Shown here one piece after another: positions 16,433 to 24,872 of a DNA stretch of 39,432 nt; within the stretch, counting starts at the first letter, position 1, and the number at the start of each line of letters is the position of its first letter. The notes beneath the pieces are model-generated. The model did no database searches, was not told where the DNA came from, and saw only the letters and a list, made by a program, of their open reading frames with translations. Both the position numbers and the translations under genes were made by a program. The DNA is from Caulobacteraceae bacterium (GTDB lineage Bacteria > Pseudomonadota > Alphaproteobacteria > Caulobacterales > Caulobacteraceae), in NCBI GenBank assembly GCA_025352085.1, contig JANXUA010000077.1:1-39432 (forward strand), given 5' to 3'.

Positions 16433-16467
16433 CCCCGGACGCCGCTGTGGGGCAGAGGCTGCCCGTC

Positions 16468-17934
16468 ATGGACCTGCAAAGTCTGCAGAAGAATTTGGGC
16501 CGGATGCACGGCGTGCGCGCCGTCTGTGTCGGCGATGTGATGGTCGACCGGTTCATCTATGGCGATGTCTGCAGAGTGTCGGCCGAAGCGCCGATTCCGG
16601 TGCTGGCCAAGAGCCACGAAACGGTGATGTTGGGCGGGGCTGGCAATGTCGCGCGCAATGTGGCGACGCTGGGCGGCGTCGCGGCCCTGATCGGCGTCAT
16701 CGGCGATGATGCGCCGGCGCACGAGGCCCTCGCTTTGATCGGCGATGAGACAGGCGTCGAGGGTTTCCTGATCAGCGATCCCGACCGCGCGACAACGGTC
16801 AAATCAAGGTTCGTGTCGTCCGGCCAGCAATTGCTGCGTCTGGACGCCGAAACCGTCGTTCCGGTCAGCGGCGTGGTCGAAGCGCGGCTGGTGCGCACGA
16901 TTGCCGACGCCGCCGTCGGCGCCAAGGCGATCCTGCTCTCGGACTACGGCAAGGGGGTCGTTACGCCGGCGGTGATCGAGGCGTGCCGCGCGGCGGCCAA
17001 GCGCGAAGGCGCCGCGCTGATCGTGGATTCCAAGTCGCGCGGCTTCGCCCATTATGGCGACGTTGACATCGTCAAACCCAACGCCGGCGAACTGGCCCGC
17101 GCGACCGATCTGCCCACCGACACCGACGAAGAGATCGAGGCGGCCTTGGCTGCGGCTTTGGCGGCGTGCCGCTGCGACGCCATTCTGGTCACCCGGGCGG
17201 CCAAGGGCATGTCTTTGGCCCGGCGCGGTGGTGGCGTGCGGCATTTCCACCGCACACCGCCCGAAGTGTTCGACACCGCCGGCGCCGGCGACACTGCCCT
17301 GGCGACGGTGGGTCTGGCGCTGGCGTCAGGCGCGAGCGACGAGGAGGCGATTGAGTTGGCCCTGCTGGCCTGCGGCGTCGTGGTCGAAAAGGCCGGTGTC
17401 GCCACGGCGTCCCCCGATGATCTGATCGAGGCGGAACTGGCCGCCCATCGCGCGCCGATCGAGGGCAAGATCGCCTCCAGCGCGCGGATGGTCATGGAGG
17501 CCAACCGTTGGCGCGAGCGCGGCCTGAAGGTCGGCTTCACCAACGGCTGTTTCGACATATTGCATCCGGGCCACATCGCCTATCTAGCCGAAGCCAAGAG
17601 CTGGTGCGACCGCCTGATCGTCGCCCTCAACACCGACGCCTCGGTGCGCAGCGCCAAGGGGCCGGATCGGCCGATCAACACCCTGGAGGCCCGCGCCCTG
17701 GTTCTGGGCGCCCTCAGCTCCGTCGATCTGGTCGTGCCGTTCGACGAGGAAACGCCTGAATCGCTGATCCGCGCGGCGCATCCCGACCTCCTGGTCAAGG
17801 GTGGCGACTATCAGGTCGAAACGGTCATCGGCGCCGACATCGTGCGGTCCTGGGGTGGGGAAGTGCGTCTGGCGGCCTTTCTTGAAGGGCATTCGACGAC
17901 CGCGACTCTGCGCCGCGCGGCGGGACGGTCCTGA
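16468..17934 (+). CDS. hldE: Bifunctional heptose-7-P kinase / heptose-1-P adenylyltransferase
   Basis: A fused 488-residue enzyme for ADP-heptose synthesis. The N-terminal ribokinase-fold kinase domain (about 1-320) has CVGDVMVDRFIYGDVCRVS, LGGAGNVARNVATLGG, SDYGKGV, DIVKPNAGEL and the catalytic-site DTAGAGDTALAT. The C-terminal nucleotidyltransferase domain (about 345-485) has FTNGCFDILHPGHIAYL, with the HxGH motif as HPGH, and VKGGDY. The ATG at 16468, preceded by GGCAGAGG, is preferred over a TTG overlapping the kdsA stop. It overlaps hldD by one base (TGATG). Between the two domains lies a short linker. Acts in the cytosol upstream of HldD. Confidence 0.94.
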   Translation: MDLQSLQKNLGRMHGVRAVCVGDVMVDRFIYGDVCRVSAEAPIPVLAKSHETVMLGGAGNVARNVATLGGVAALIGVIGDDAPAHEALALIGDETGVEGFLISDPDRATTVKSRFVSSGQQLLRLDAETVVPVSGVVEARLVRTIADAAVGAKAILLSDYGKGVVTPAVIEACRAAAKREGAALIVDSKSRGFAHYGDVDIVKPNAGELARATDLPTDTDEEIEAALAAALAACRCDAILVTRAAKGMSLARRGGGVRHFHRTPPEVFDTAGAGDTALATVGLALASGASDEEAIELALLACGVVVEKAGVATASPDDLIEAELAAHRAPIEGKIASSARMVMEANRWRERGLKVGFTNGCFDILHPGHIAYLAEAKSWCDRLIVALNTDASVRSAKGPDRPINTLEARALVLGALSSVDLVVPFDEETPESLIRAAHPDLLVKGGDYQVETVIGADIVRSWGGEVRLAAFLEGHSTTATLRRAAGRS

Positions 17935-18932
17935 TGGGCGCGAACGTCCTCGTCACCGGCGGCGCGGGTTTCATCGGCTCGAACATCGTCGCCGAACTGA
18001 CCGGGGCGGGCGGCTATGACGTCGCCGTCTGCGATCGCCTGCGCGGCGCCGAAACCGGCAAGTGGCGCAATATCGCCAAACACCCGATCACCGACTTCGT
18101 CGCGCCCGACGATCTGTGGACCTGGCTGGACGGGCGCGGCCGCGACGTTGAGCTCATCATCCACATGGGCGCGATTTCCTCGACCCAGGAAGCCGACGCC
18201 GACAAGATCGTCCACACCAATTTTGGCCTGTCGCGCGATCTTTTCGACTGGTGCGCGGCCCGCAAACGCCGATTCATCTATGCGTCGTCCGCCGCCACCT
18301 ATGGCGACGGGGCGGTCGGCTTCGATGACGCGGCGGATAGCGAGAGCCTCAAAGCGCTGCGACCCCTCAATGCCTACGGCTGGTCCAAGGCCCTGTTCGA
18401 CATTCACGCCGCTCGCCGCGCGGCCGACGGGGCCGCCCCGCCGCAATGGGTTGGACTGAAATTCTTCAACGTTTATGGCCCCAACGAGGGGCATAAGGGC
18501 GCCATGAGCTCCATGGTCGCCCAGATGTGGCCCAAGGTCGCCGCCGGCGAGCCGGTGCTGCTGTTCCGCTCCTATCGCGATCCATGGGCGGATGGCGGCC
18601 AGGAGCGTGATTTCGTCTATGTCCGCGACGCCGCGCGCATCGCCGTTTGGTTGACGGAGCATGCCGAGATCGGCGGAATCTTCAACGTCGGCTCTGGCGT
18701 GGCGCGATCATTCAACGATCTGGCGAGAGCAGTGTTCACGGCGGCGGGGCGACCCGCTGAAATCGGCTATATCGATATGCCGCAGACGATCCGGCCCACC
18801 TATCAATACCAAACGTGCGCCGCGATGGAGCGCCTGCGCGCCGCCGGCTACGCCGCGCCCCTGACCTCGATCGAAGACGGCCTGGCGGACTATGTGCAGA
18901 GGTATTTGGCGCGGCCCGACCCTTACCGATAA
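17934..18932 (+). CDS. hldD: ADP-L-glycero-D-manno-heptose-6-epimerase
   Basis: A 332-residue extended SDR that epimerises ADP-D,D-heptose to ADP-L,D-heptose, the donor for LPS inner core. It opens with the NAD(P) loop LVTGGAGFIGSNIVAEL. The catalytic region shows SSAATYGDG and NAYGWSKALFD (YxxxK as YGWSK), then GLKFFNVYGPNEGHKGAMSSM, RDFVYVRD and FNVGSGVARSFNDLA. These make the assignment specific within SDRs. It is coupled to hldE by TGATG and ends six bases before the convergent DUF2306 gene. Confidence 0.94.
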   Translation: MGANVLVTGGAGFIGSNIVAELTGAGGYDVAVCDRLRGAETGKWRNIAKHPITDFVAPDDLWTWLDGRGRDVELIIHMGAISSTQEADADKIVHTNFGLSRDLFDWCAARKRRFIYASSAATYGDGAVGFDDAADSESLKALRPLNAYGWSKALFDIHAARRAADGAAPPQWVGLKFFNVYGPNEGHKGAMSSMVAQMWPKVAAGEPVLLFRSYRDPWADGGQERDFVYVRDAARIAVWLTEHAEIGGIFNVGSGVARSFNDLARAVFTAAGRPAEIGYIDMPQTIRPTYQYQTCAAMERLRAAGYAAPLTSIEDGLADYVQRYLARPDPYR

Positions 18933-18938
18933 GGTGGC

Positions 18939-19772
18939 CTAAAACTTGATGAAGGGTCGCCACATGAACATATAGGCCCCGAATATTCCGATACCCATCG
19001 CGACCGTAACGGCAAAGAGGGCCGTGGCCATGACAGACTTGCCGCGCGAGTCGGCTCGGTCCCGGGTCCGCAGGTAGATTTCGAGCACGGCGAGCGGCAG
19101 AAGATAGCAGCCAAAGCCCCAGAAAATGTCGAATGGACCGTCCATGTGCTTGCCCATGCCGGCGGGGCCTCGGTTGAGAATGGTCCAAAACATGTAGCCG
19201 ATCCGCTGAAACCACACGCCGTTCACCACCATGAATGTGCGCAGCGCCCAGCGGTGATGGAGGTCGATCCGGCGGGCCAGCGCCTGGCGCACGGTCATGG
19301 TGGCGCAGACCATGATCAGTATGGCCAGGAACGTGCTGCTGGCGGCGCCGTAGGCGGTGAGGATGGTGCCGCGCACCCACACCAACCACAGACCGCCAAG
19401 GGCCATCAGGAATGCGGCCGAAATATAGACGCGGCCATTCCAGCGATGGAATGAAATGGCGCGGGCGCGGATTTGCGGAACAAGCTGAAGGGCGCCGCTC
19501 GTGGTTATCAACGCGGCGATGAATACGTGGGCGGTGAAGTACAGATTGCCGACGTGGTCGCCGACAATGTATCCCTTTATGAGACTGTCGTTGCTACGCC
19601 ACCGCCCGGAGTAGCCCATAACGGTCGGGACCACATAGACCGAGGCGATATAATAGACGAACGTCCATTGACCGAGCACGGCCACCACAAACCAAAGCTG
19701 GGCCGCCGCGTCCAAGGCGGCGTCCGCGACGGATTTTCGCGTCAACTCATTGGTCGATACAGCCGCCGTCAT
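18939..19772 (-). CDS. DUF2306 integral membrane protein
   Basis: A 277-residue membrane protein with about seven hydrophobic segments. The DUF2306 pattern is visible: a first helix LWFVVAVLGQWTFVYYIASV, HVFIAALITTSGALQLVPQIR, FHRWNGRVYISAAFLMAL, and the conserved His-rich IDLHHRWALRTFMVVNGVWFQRIGYM. The pattern recalls haem/quinone-binding four-helix membrane proteins, but no activity is established. GGTGGAG just before the ATG at 19772 decides the start over 19814. It is divergent from an AraC regulator that may control it, and convergent with hldD. Confidence 0.75.
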   Translation of the reverse strand: MTAAVSTNELTRKSVADAALDAAAQLWFVVAVLGQWTFVYYIASVYVVPTVMGYSGRWRSNDSLIKGYIVGDHVGNLYFTAHVFIAALITTSGALQLVPQIRARAISFHRWNGRVYISAAFLMALGGLWLVWVRGTILTAYGAASSTFLAILIMVCATMTVRQALARRIDLHHRWALRTFMVVNGVWFQRIGYMFWTILNRGPAGMGKHMDGPFDIFWGFGCYLLPLAVLEIYLRTRDRADSRGKSVMATALFAVTVAMGIGIFGAYMFMWRPFIKF

Positions 19773-19826
19773 GCGCTCCACCCGAAGAAAAGTCGTCAAA
19801 GGAATACGGGGCAATCCCTTGTGCGA

Positions 19827-19860
19827 GGAATGGAAATTATTCGCTCGCTCATGCCATTCC
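19827..19860. promoter_or_regulatory. Inverted repeat between DUF2306 gene and AraC gene
   Basis: GGAATGG and CCATTCC form a perfect 7-base inverted repeat with centres 27 bases apart in the 141-base divergent region. The position suits an operator for the AraC protein or a shared promoter element, but this is inferred from symmetry and place only. Confidence 0.3.
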
Positions 19861-19913
19861 CATGATTTCAGGGATCAATATGATGTCTGTGGTGTTCAGA
19901 TCGGGAGAGCGTG

Positions 19914-20927
19914 ATGATTGGGCCCACGGTGTCGGCGGGCTATGCGAAGGCGTTGACGGATCTGGCGGTTTCCAGAGGTGCGAGCCGGCCAGCTCTGCTC
20001 GATCGCTCAGGGATCAGTCCGGGCGATCTTCTGGATCAGGATAACCGCATCCCGTTCGAGCGCTTCAAGGCGCTGATGCGCGCGGCCAAGGCGTTGTGCA
20101 ACGATCCCGCGCTGGCCCTGCATTTTGGCGAGACGTCCCCGTTTACCGAAATGTCGATTGTCGGGCTGATTGCTCACGCGTCCGAAACCATGGGCGAGGC
20201 GTTCAGGCAATTGAACCGCTACGGACGTTTGGTCATCGAGGTCGATGGCGGCGACTCGACGGACCGATTTGCGACCGTTCGAAGCCCTGACGGTGCCTGG
20301 CTGGAGGACAGGCGCACCGATCCGAACGATTTTCCGGAACTCACCGAGTCGACATTCGCGCGGTTCGTTTGCGATTGCGCGCGCCTGTTTCCCGACACGC
20401 CGCTGGCGAAGGCCGTGCATGTGACGCATGCCCAGCCGGTTTACCGCACTGAGTATGATCGCATATTCAAGGCGCCGGTGGTTTTCGACAGCGACCGAAA
20501 CGCCCTCCTGATCGATGCTTCATGGCCGTCGCGGAAAATTGGCGGTTCGAACCGCTATGTCTTTGGCATATTCAGCGAACGCGCGGCGGCCCTGCTCAAG
20601 AGTCTGGAAAGCGCCAGGACGGCGAAGGGGAGGGTCGAGAGCGTGTTGATTCCCATCCTGCATACCGGCGAAGCGGGCATGGAGCGGGTGGCGAAGACGA
20701 TGGGGCTCAGCCGCCCGACGCTCTATCGTCAGTTGAAGGCCGAGGGCGTGCGCTATGAGGCCCTGCTCGATCAACTGCGCCACAGGATGGCGCTGCACTA
20801 TCTGGACGGAAAGAAGGTGTCGGTGAGTCAGACCGCCTATCTGGTCGGCTTTGCGGACCCAAGCGCGTTTTCACGGGCGTTCAAGCGCTGGACGGGGAGC
20901 AGCCCCGCGCAGCGCCGCGAGAGCTGA
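19914..20927 (+). CDS. AraC-family transcriptional regulator
   Basis: A 337-residue regulator. The N-terminal region (about 15-200) matches the arabinose-binding-like domain of the PF12625 type: ALLDRSGISPGDLLDQDNRIPFERFKALM, LALHFGE, and PVYRTEYDRIFKAPVVFDSDRNALLID. The C-terminal AraC double helix-turn-helix (about 240-335) shows GMERVAKTMGLSRPTLYRQLKAEG and VSQTAYLVGFADPSAFSRAFKRWTG when read in parts. GGGAG at 19903-19907 favours the ATG at 19914 over the overlapping GTG at 19911. Divergent from the DUF2306 gene, its most likely target; the DUF3089 gene 46 bases downstream might be co-transcribed. Effector unknown. Confidence 0.88.
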   Translation: MIGPTVSAGYAKALTDLAVSRGASRPALLDRSGISPGDLLDQDNRIPFERFKALMRAAKALCNDPALALHFGETSPFTEMSIVGLIAHASETMGEAFRQLNRYGRLVIEVDGGDSTDRFATVRSPDGAWLEDRRTDPNDFPELTESTFARFVCDCARLFPDTPLAKAVHVTHAQPVYRTEYDRIFKAPVVFDSDRNALLIDASWPSRKIGGSNRYVFGIFSERAAALLKSLESARTAKGRVESVLIPILHTGEAGMERVAKTMGLSRPTLYRQLKAEGVRYEALLDQLRHRMALHYLDGKKVSVSQTAYLVGFADPSAFSRAFKRWTGSSPAQRRES

Positions 20928-20973
20928 GAATCCGCCCTCGCCGGGCGGCGCCGGTCCGTAGTATCCTTGACCG

Positions 20974-22143
20974 ATGATCCGCCCCCGGGGATTTTCGTTG
21001 TGGACTGTCCTCGCCGGTGTTGGCCTTGCGGGTCTGCTGATCACGGCGGGGTGGATCTTTCGCGGCGATATCCTGCAGTCGCTCCTCGATCCTGAGATTC
21101 CCTATGCGGTGTACAAGCCGCCGCCCGCGCCGGACTATGCGTTGGCGTCCAGTTGGGCGCTGGCGCCCGGATCGCCGCGACCAGGCGATCCGGCCGACGA
21201 CGTTTTCTTCATCCATCCGACCACCTTCGATGGCGGCAGGGATTGGAATGGGCCGATTGGCGACGGTAAGTCGGCGGGCGTGCTGGCCCGCTCCATGCTG
21301 CCCAACTACGCCGCCCCCTTCGCCGCCGCCGGTCGGTTGTTCGTTCCGCGCTATCGTCAGGCCAGCCTCTACACCTCGCGCACCATGTTCGACGACGCCA
21401 TCGAGGCGCGCCAGTTCGCCTATGGCGACGTCCGCGCCGCCTTCGCCGCCTTTCTCCCGAGGATCCCGCCAGACCGGCCGTTTATCCTTGTGGGAGTCGA
21501 GCAGGGCGGCGTTCTGGCCTCGCGCCTGCTGACCGAGGTGATCGCCCCCGATCCGGTGCTGCGCGGTCGACTAATCGGGGCTTACCTCATCGAAACCGCT
21601 GTTCCGGCGGAGACATTTTCGCAAGGCGAACCGGTTCCCGCCTGTCAAAAGCGCGCGCAGTCGGGTTGCGTGGTGGCGTGGATATCGGCCTCGCGCCTCG
21701 ATTTCATCCGTCCACAGCGCATCCAAGGCCGTAGTCTGGTGTGGAACGGCGGCGGCCGTCTGACACCTGTGGCCGGACGTGCGATCCTGTGCGTCAATCC
21801 CTTGCTGGGCGGCGCGGGCGACGCCGAGGCGCCCGAGCGGTTGAACCTCGGCGCCGTCAACGCCACCGGCCTCGAGGCCGGCGCCCGACCGGCCTTCATG
21901 GTCCGTCAGGTGTCGGCGCAATGCGTGGACGGCATATTGCGGGTCAGCCGGCCGCGCTCCGGGTCGCTTTTGCCGAGCGGGACCTGGGCCGAGCGCCTGC
22001 GCGCGCCGTCGTACAACGTCTTTTGGGGCGATGTCGAAGCCGACGCCCTCGCGCGCGCGGCGGCCTGGCGCGCCGGCCATTCGTCAGTGGTCAGCCCGCT
22101 TGAGACACCGACCCGTCCGGGCGCCAGTCAAACAGTTCCTTGA
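20974..22143 (+). CDS. DUF3089 alpha/beta-hydrolase-like membrane-anchored protein
   Basis: A 389-residue protein with an N-terminal membrane segment (about 9-28, LWTVLAGVGLAGLLITAGW) and a DUF3089 domain. DDVFFIHPTTFDGGRDWN and FVPRYRQASLY are characteristic. The nucleophile-elbow position reads FILVGVEQGGVLASRLL, with Glu176 where the family commonly has Ser (GHSQG type), so catalysis by the standard triad is doubtful. SGCVVAWISA and CVNPLL are also family-like. The 3' end overlaps recG on the other strand by 53 bases. Its start has no strong SD. Substrate unknown; it may be a pseudoenzyme or use another nucleophile. Confidence 0.75.
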   Translation: MIRPRGFSLWTVLAGVGLAGLLITAGWIFRGDILQSLLDPEIPYAVYKPPPAPDYALASSWALAPGSPRPGDPADDVFFIHPTTFDGGRDWNGPIGDGKSAGVLARSMLPNYAAPFAAAGRLFVPRYRQASLYTSRTMFDDAIEARQFAYGDVRAAFAAFLPRIPPDRPFILVGVEQGGVLASRLLTEVIAPDPVLRGRLIGAYLIETAVPAETFSQGEPVPACQKRAQSGCVVAWISASRLDFIRPQRIQGRSLVWNGGGRLTPVAGRAILCVNPLLGGAGDAEAPERLNLGAVNATGLEAGARPAFMVRQVSAQCVDGILRVSRPRSGSLLPSGTWAERLRAPSYNVFWGDVEADALARAAAWRAGHSSVVSPLETPTRPGASQTVP

Positions 22144-24172
22144 GCACCGCAACCGCCTGACCGCGCGGGGAGGCGAGGGCCGGGTCTCGCGCCAGGATCA
22201 GGCGCGCGTCGTCGGCGGCCGCCGCGATCAGGTCGCGATGGGCGACCGCGTCGGCGATGCGATAGGCGGGAAAGCCGCTTTGAGCCAGGCCAAGCGGATC
22301 GCCGCCGCCGCGCAATTCCAGATCCTTTTCGGCGATGACAAAGCCGTCGTCGGTGCGGCGTAGAACGTCCAACCGGCTCTTGGCGGTCTCAGACAGCGGC
22401 GGGTCGTAGAGCAGGACGCAGCTGCTCTCGCCGCTTCCGCGACCAACGCGCCCGCGCAGCTGATGCAATTGCGCCAGACCGAAGCGTTCGGCCTGCTCGA
22501 TGACCATGATGGTGGCGGCGGGCACGTCGACGCCGACCTCGACCACCGTGGTCGCCACCAACACCCGCAACGACCCATCGACAAAACGGGCCATGACGTC
22601 GTCCTTGACCGTGCTCGGCAGACGGCCGTGAACCATTCCGACCGTCTCGCCGAACACCGCCCGCAAGGCCTCCCAGCGGGCCTCGGCGGCGGCGACATCA
22701 AGGATCTCCGATTCCGACACCAAAGGGCAGATCCAGAACGCCTGCGCGCCCTTGGCGACGGCCTCATTGAGGCGCGCGACGACGTCGTCAAGGCGCGGCA
22801 TGGGCGCCACGCGCGTCGCCACCGGCATGCGACCGGGCGGCTTTTCATCGAGGTGCGAGACATCCAGATCGCCGTAAACCGTCAACTCCAGCGTGCGCGG
22901 GATCGGCGTCGCCGAAAGGGCCAGCATGTGCGCCGCCTCGCCCTTGCCGCGCAGTCGGCCGCGCTCGTTGACCCCGAACCGGTGCTGTTCATCGATCACC
23001 GTCAGGGCCAGATCGCGGAAGACGACGTCGTCCTGAAAGAGGGCGTGGGTGCCGATCGCCACCGCGGTCAGGCCACTCGCCAGTTCGGCCAGCCGCTCGG
23101 CGCGCGCCGCGCCCTTGTGGCGACCGGTCAGCAGGACGGCCTTGACGCCGACGGCTGCGAGCGGCCCGGCGAGGGTCTCGAAGTGCTGCCTCGCCAGGAT
23201 TTCCGTCGGCGCCATCAACACCGCCTGGCGACCGCTCGCCGCGACATCGAGCATCGCCAGCAGGGCGACGACGGTCTTGCCGGCCCCGACGTCGCCTTGC
23301 ACGATTCGGGTCATCCGCCGGCCCGATTGCAGATCGCCGCGAATTTCGGCCAGGGTCCGGGTCTGGGCGCCGGTCAAGCGGTAGGGGAGGGCCGCCTGCG
23401 CGCGCTCGGCGAGTGCGCTGGCGGCGACTGCCGGCGCCGGGTCGGCGCGCGCCGATTGTTTGCGCTGGGCCAGGGCCAGTTGATGGGCGAGCAGTTCGTC
23501 GAACGCGAGGCGCCGGCGATGCGGCGATTGCAGCGAAACATCGGCCTCCGACGCCGGCGTGTGCAAGCTCGCCAGCGCCTCGCGCCACGACGGCCAGCGC
23601 TGTTTCGCCAACCAGGCGGGATCCTGCCATTCGGGGAGGACCGGCGCGCGCTCGAGGGCCGCCAACACCAGCCGGCGCACGCCGCGCGAGGGCAGACCGG
23701 CGGTGGCCGGATAGATCGGCTCAATTTGCGGAATGTCGGCCGCCCGCTCAAACGAAACCATATAGTCCGGGTGCACGATCTGCAGGTGGGTTCCATAGCG
23801 ATCGCGCTCGATCTTGCCGCTGACCGCGCGCACGGCGCCGACCGGATTGCGTTGTTCGAGATGGGCGCCCACGCCCTTGAAGAACACCAGATGCACGAAA
23901 CCGGTGTCGTCGAAGGCGCGAATCCGCCACGGCTGGCCCGGTCGCGCCGGTTTCTGATGCGACTCGATGGTCACGGTGAGGGTCTGCACCGCGTCCTCCA
24001 CCAGATCGATCACGCGCGCCGGACGGCGCGCCACCACGCTCGTCGGCGCCAGGAATACGACGTCCCGCACCAGCGGTCCCGCCACCTTGCGCAACAAGGG
24101 CGCGACCCGCTCGCCGACGCCTTTCAAGGTCGTGATCGGACCAAACAAGGGAAAGAGACTCTCGGGACGCAT
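22091..24172 (-). CDS. recG: ATP-dependent DNA helicase RecG
   Basis: A 693-residue superfamily-2 helicase that remodels stalled replication forks and Holliday junctions. The N-terminal wedge/OB region includes PLFGPITTLKGVGERVAPLLRK and HLVFFKG. The helicase core has LTGAQTRTLAEI, Walker A GDVGAGKTVVALLAMLD, the DExH box DEQHRFGV, ALSATPIPRTL, VEVGVDVPAA and the motif VI region HQLRGRVGRGSGESSC. The C-terminal piece ELRGGGDPLGLAQSGFPAY is RecG-specific. No SD is seen before the ATG at 24172, so the transcript may be leaderless. Divergent from DUF3297-sdhE-mfd, a neighbourhood common in alphaproteobacteria. Confidence 0.95.
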   Translation of the reverse strand: MRPESLFPLFGPITTLKGVGERVAPLLRKVAGPLVRDVVFLAPTSVVARRPARVIDLVEDAVQTLTVTIESHQKPARPGQPWRIRAFDDTGFVHLVFFKGVGAHLEQRNPVGAVRAVSGKIERDRYGTHLQIVHPDYMVSFERAADIPQIEPIYPATAGLPSRGVRRLVLAALERAPVLPEWQDPAWLAKQRWPSWREALASLHTPASEADVSLQSPHRRRLAFDELLAHQLALAQRKQSARADPAPAVAASALAERAQAALPYRLTGAQTRTLAEIRGDLQSGRRMTRIVQGDVGAGKTVVALLAMLDVAASGRQAVLMAPTEILARQHFETLAGPLAAVGVKAVLLTGRHKGAARAERLAELASGLTAVAIGTHALFQDDVVFRDLALTVIDEQHRFGVNERGRLRGKGEAAHMLALSATPIPRTLELTVYGDLDVSHLDEKPPGRMPVATRVAPMPRLDDVVARLNEAVAKGAQAFWICPLVSESEILDVAAAEARWEALRAVFGETVGMVHGRLPSTVKDDVMARFVDGSLRVLVATTVVEVGVDVPAATIMVIEQAERFGLAQLHQLRGRVGRGSGESSCVLLYDPPLSETAKSRLDVLRRTDDGFVIAEKDLELRGGGDPLGLAQSGFPAYRIADAVAHRDLIAAAADDARLILARDPALASPRGQAVAVLKELFDWRPDGSVSQAG

Positions 24173-24319
24173 GGGCTGAGTGTAGCGGAATTCGCCGCCG
24201 TGTTTGCACCCCTAACCGCGCACGAGGCCATGGTCGGGATAGACCCCGGGCCGCCGGCTCTATAACTAGCGGCGCCGGCCTCGCCGGCCGCGACTCTTAT
24301 CTCAAGGCCTGGAACAGAC

Positions 24320-24589
24320 ATGAGCGACACGCCGCCGGACCGCCTGGCGATCGATCCCGACAGCCCCTATCACGACGCGGCCCTGCTGGAGCGCGGCGTG
24401 GGCGTGCGTTTCAAAGGCGTCGACAAGACCAATGTCGATGAATATTGCGTCAGCGAGGGTTGGGTGCGCCTGAGCGTCGGGACCACGGTCGATCGGCGCG
24501 GCAAGCCGATGACGATCAAGCTGCAGGGGCTGGTTGAACCCTATTTTCGCGATTCGGATGAGCCGGTCGCCGATCCTGATCATGGATGA
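24320..24589 (+). CDS. DUF3297 family protein
   Basis: An 89-residue soluble protein matching DUF3297. HDAALLERGVGVRFKG, KTNVDEYCVSEGWVRLSVG and DRRGKPMTIKLQGLVEPYF cover nearly the whole chain, and the family usually is about 80-90 residues. No function is established. GGAACAG lies before the ATG. The last eight bases (ATGGATGA) overlap the sdhE start, implying translational coupling. It is first in the run DUF3297-sdhE-mfd, divergent from recG. Confidence 0.8.
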   Translation: MSDTPPDRLAIDPDSPYHDAALLERGVGVRFKGVDKTNVDEYCVSEGWVRLSVGTTVDRRGKPMTIKLQGLVEPYFRDSDEPVADPDHG

Positions 24590-24860
24590 CGCGCGCCTGG
24601 GCAGGATCAAATTCCGCGCCTGGCGGCGGGGCTTTCGCGAGGCCGATCTGATTCTCGGTCCGTTCGCCGACCGCTTCGCGCCCACGATGACGGTAAGCGA
24701 GCTCGATCATTTTGAGGCCCTGCTCGACGAATCCGATCACGACCTCTACGCTTGGATTGTCGGAACGGACCCAGCGCCCGCGAGGGTCGACGGCGCCCTG
24801 CTTGAACGCCTGCGCGCCTTTCGCCCGTGGGCGCAAGACAGCGCGGCGCGGGGCGGGTAG
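24582..24860 (+). CDS. sdhE: SdhE, FAD assembly factor for succinate dehydrogenase
   Basis: A 92-residue protein of the SdhE/YgfY (SDH5, DUF339) family that helps attach FAD covalently to the SdhA flavoprotein. RLGRIKFRAWRRGFREADLIL carries the RGxRE-type motif (as RRGFRE). FADRFAPTMTVSELDHFEALLDESDHDLYAWI is the family core in parts. The ATG at 24582 begins this core and overlaps the previous stop; the longer frame from 24534 is the DUF3297 gene read out of frame. It ends 12 bases before mfd. sdhE beside recG and mfd is a frequent alphaproteobacterial order. Confidence 0.9.
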   Translation: MDDARLGRIKFRAWRRGFREADLILGPFADRFAPTMTVSELDHFEALLDESDHDLYAWIVGTDPAPARVDGALLERLRAFRPWAQDSAARGG

Positions 24861-24872
24861 GCGATAGGTTTC

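Noticed and set aside
22463-24265. A 600-codon plus-strand frame opposite recG
   Set aside because: Antisense of a clear RecG; no family motifs and no SD.
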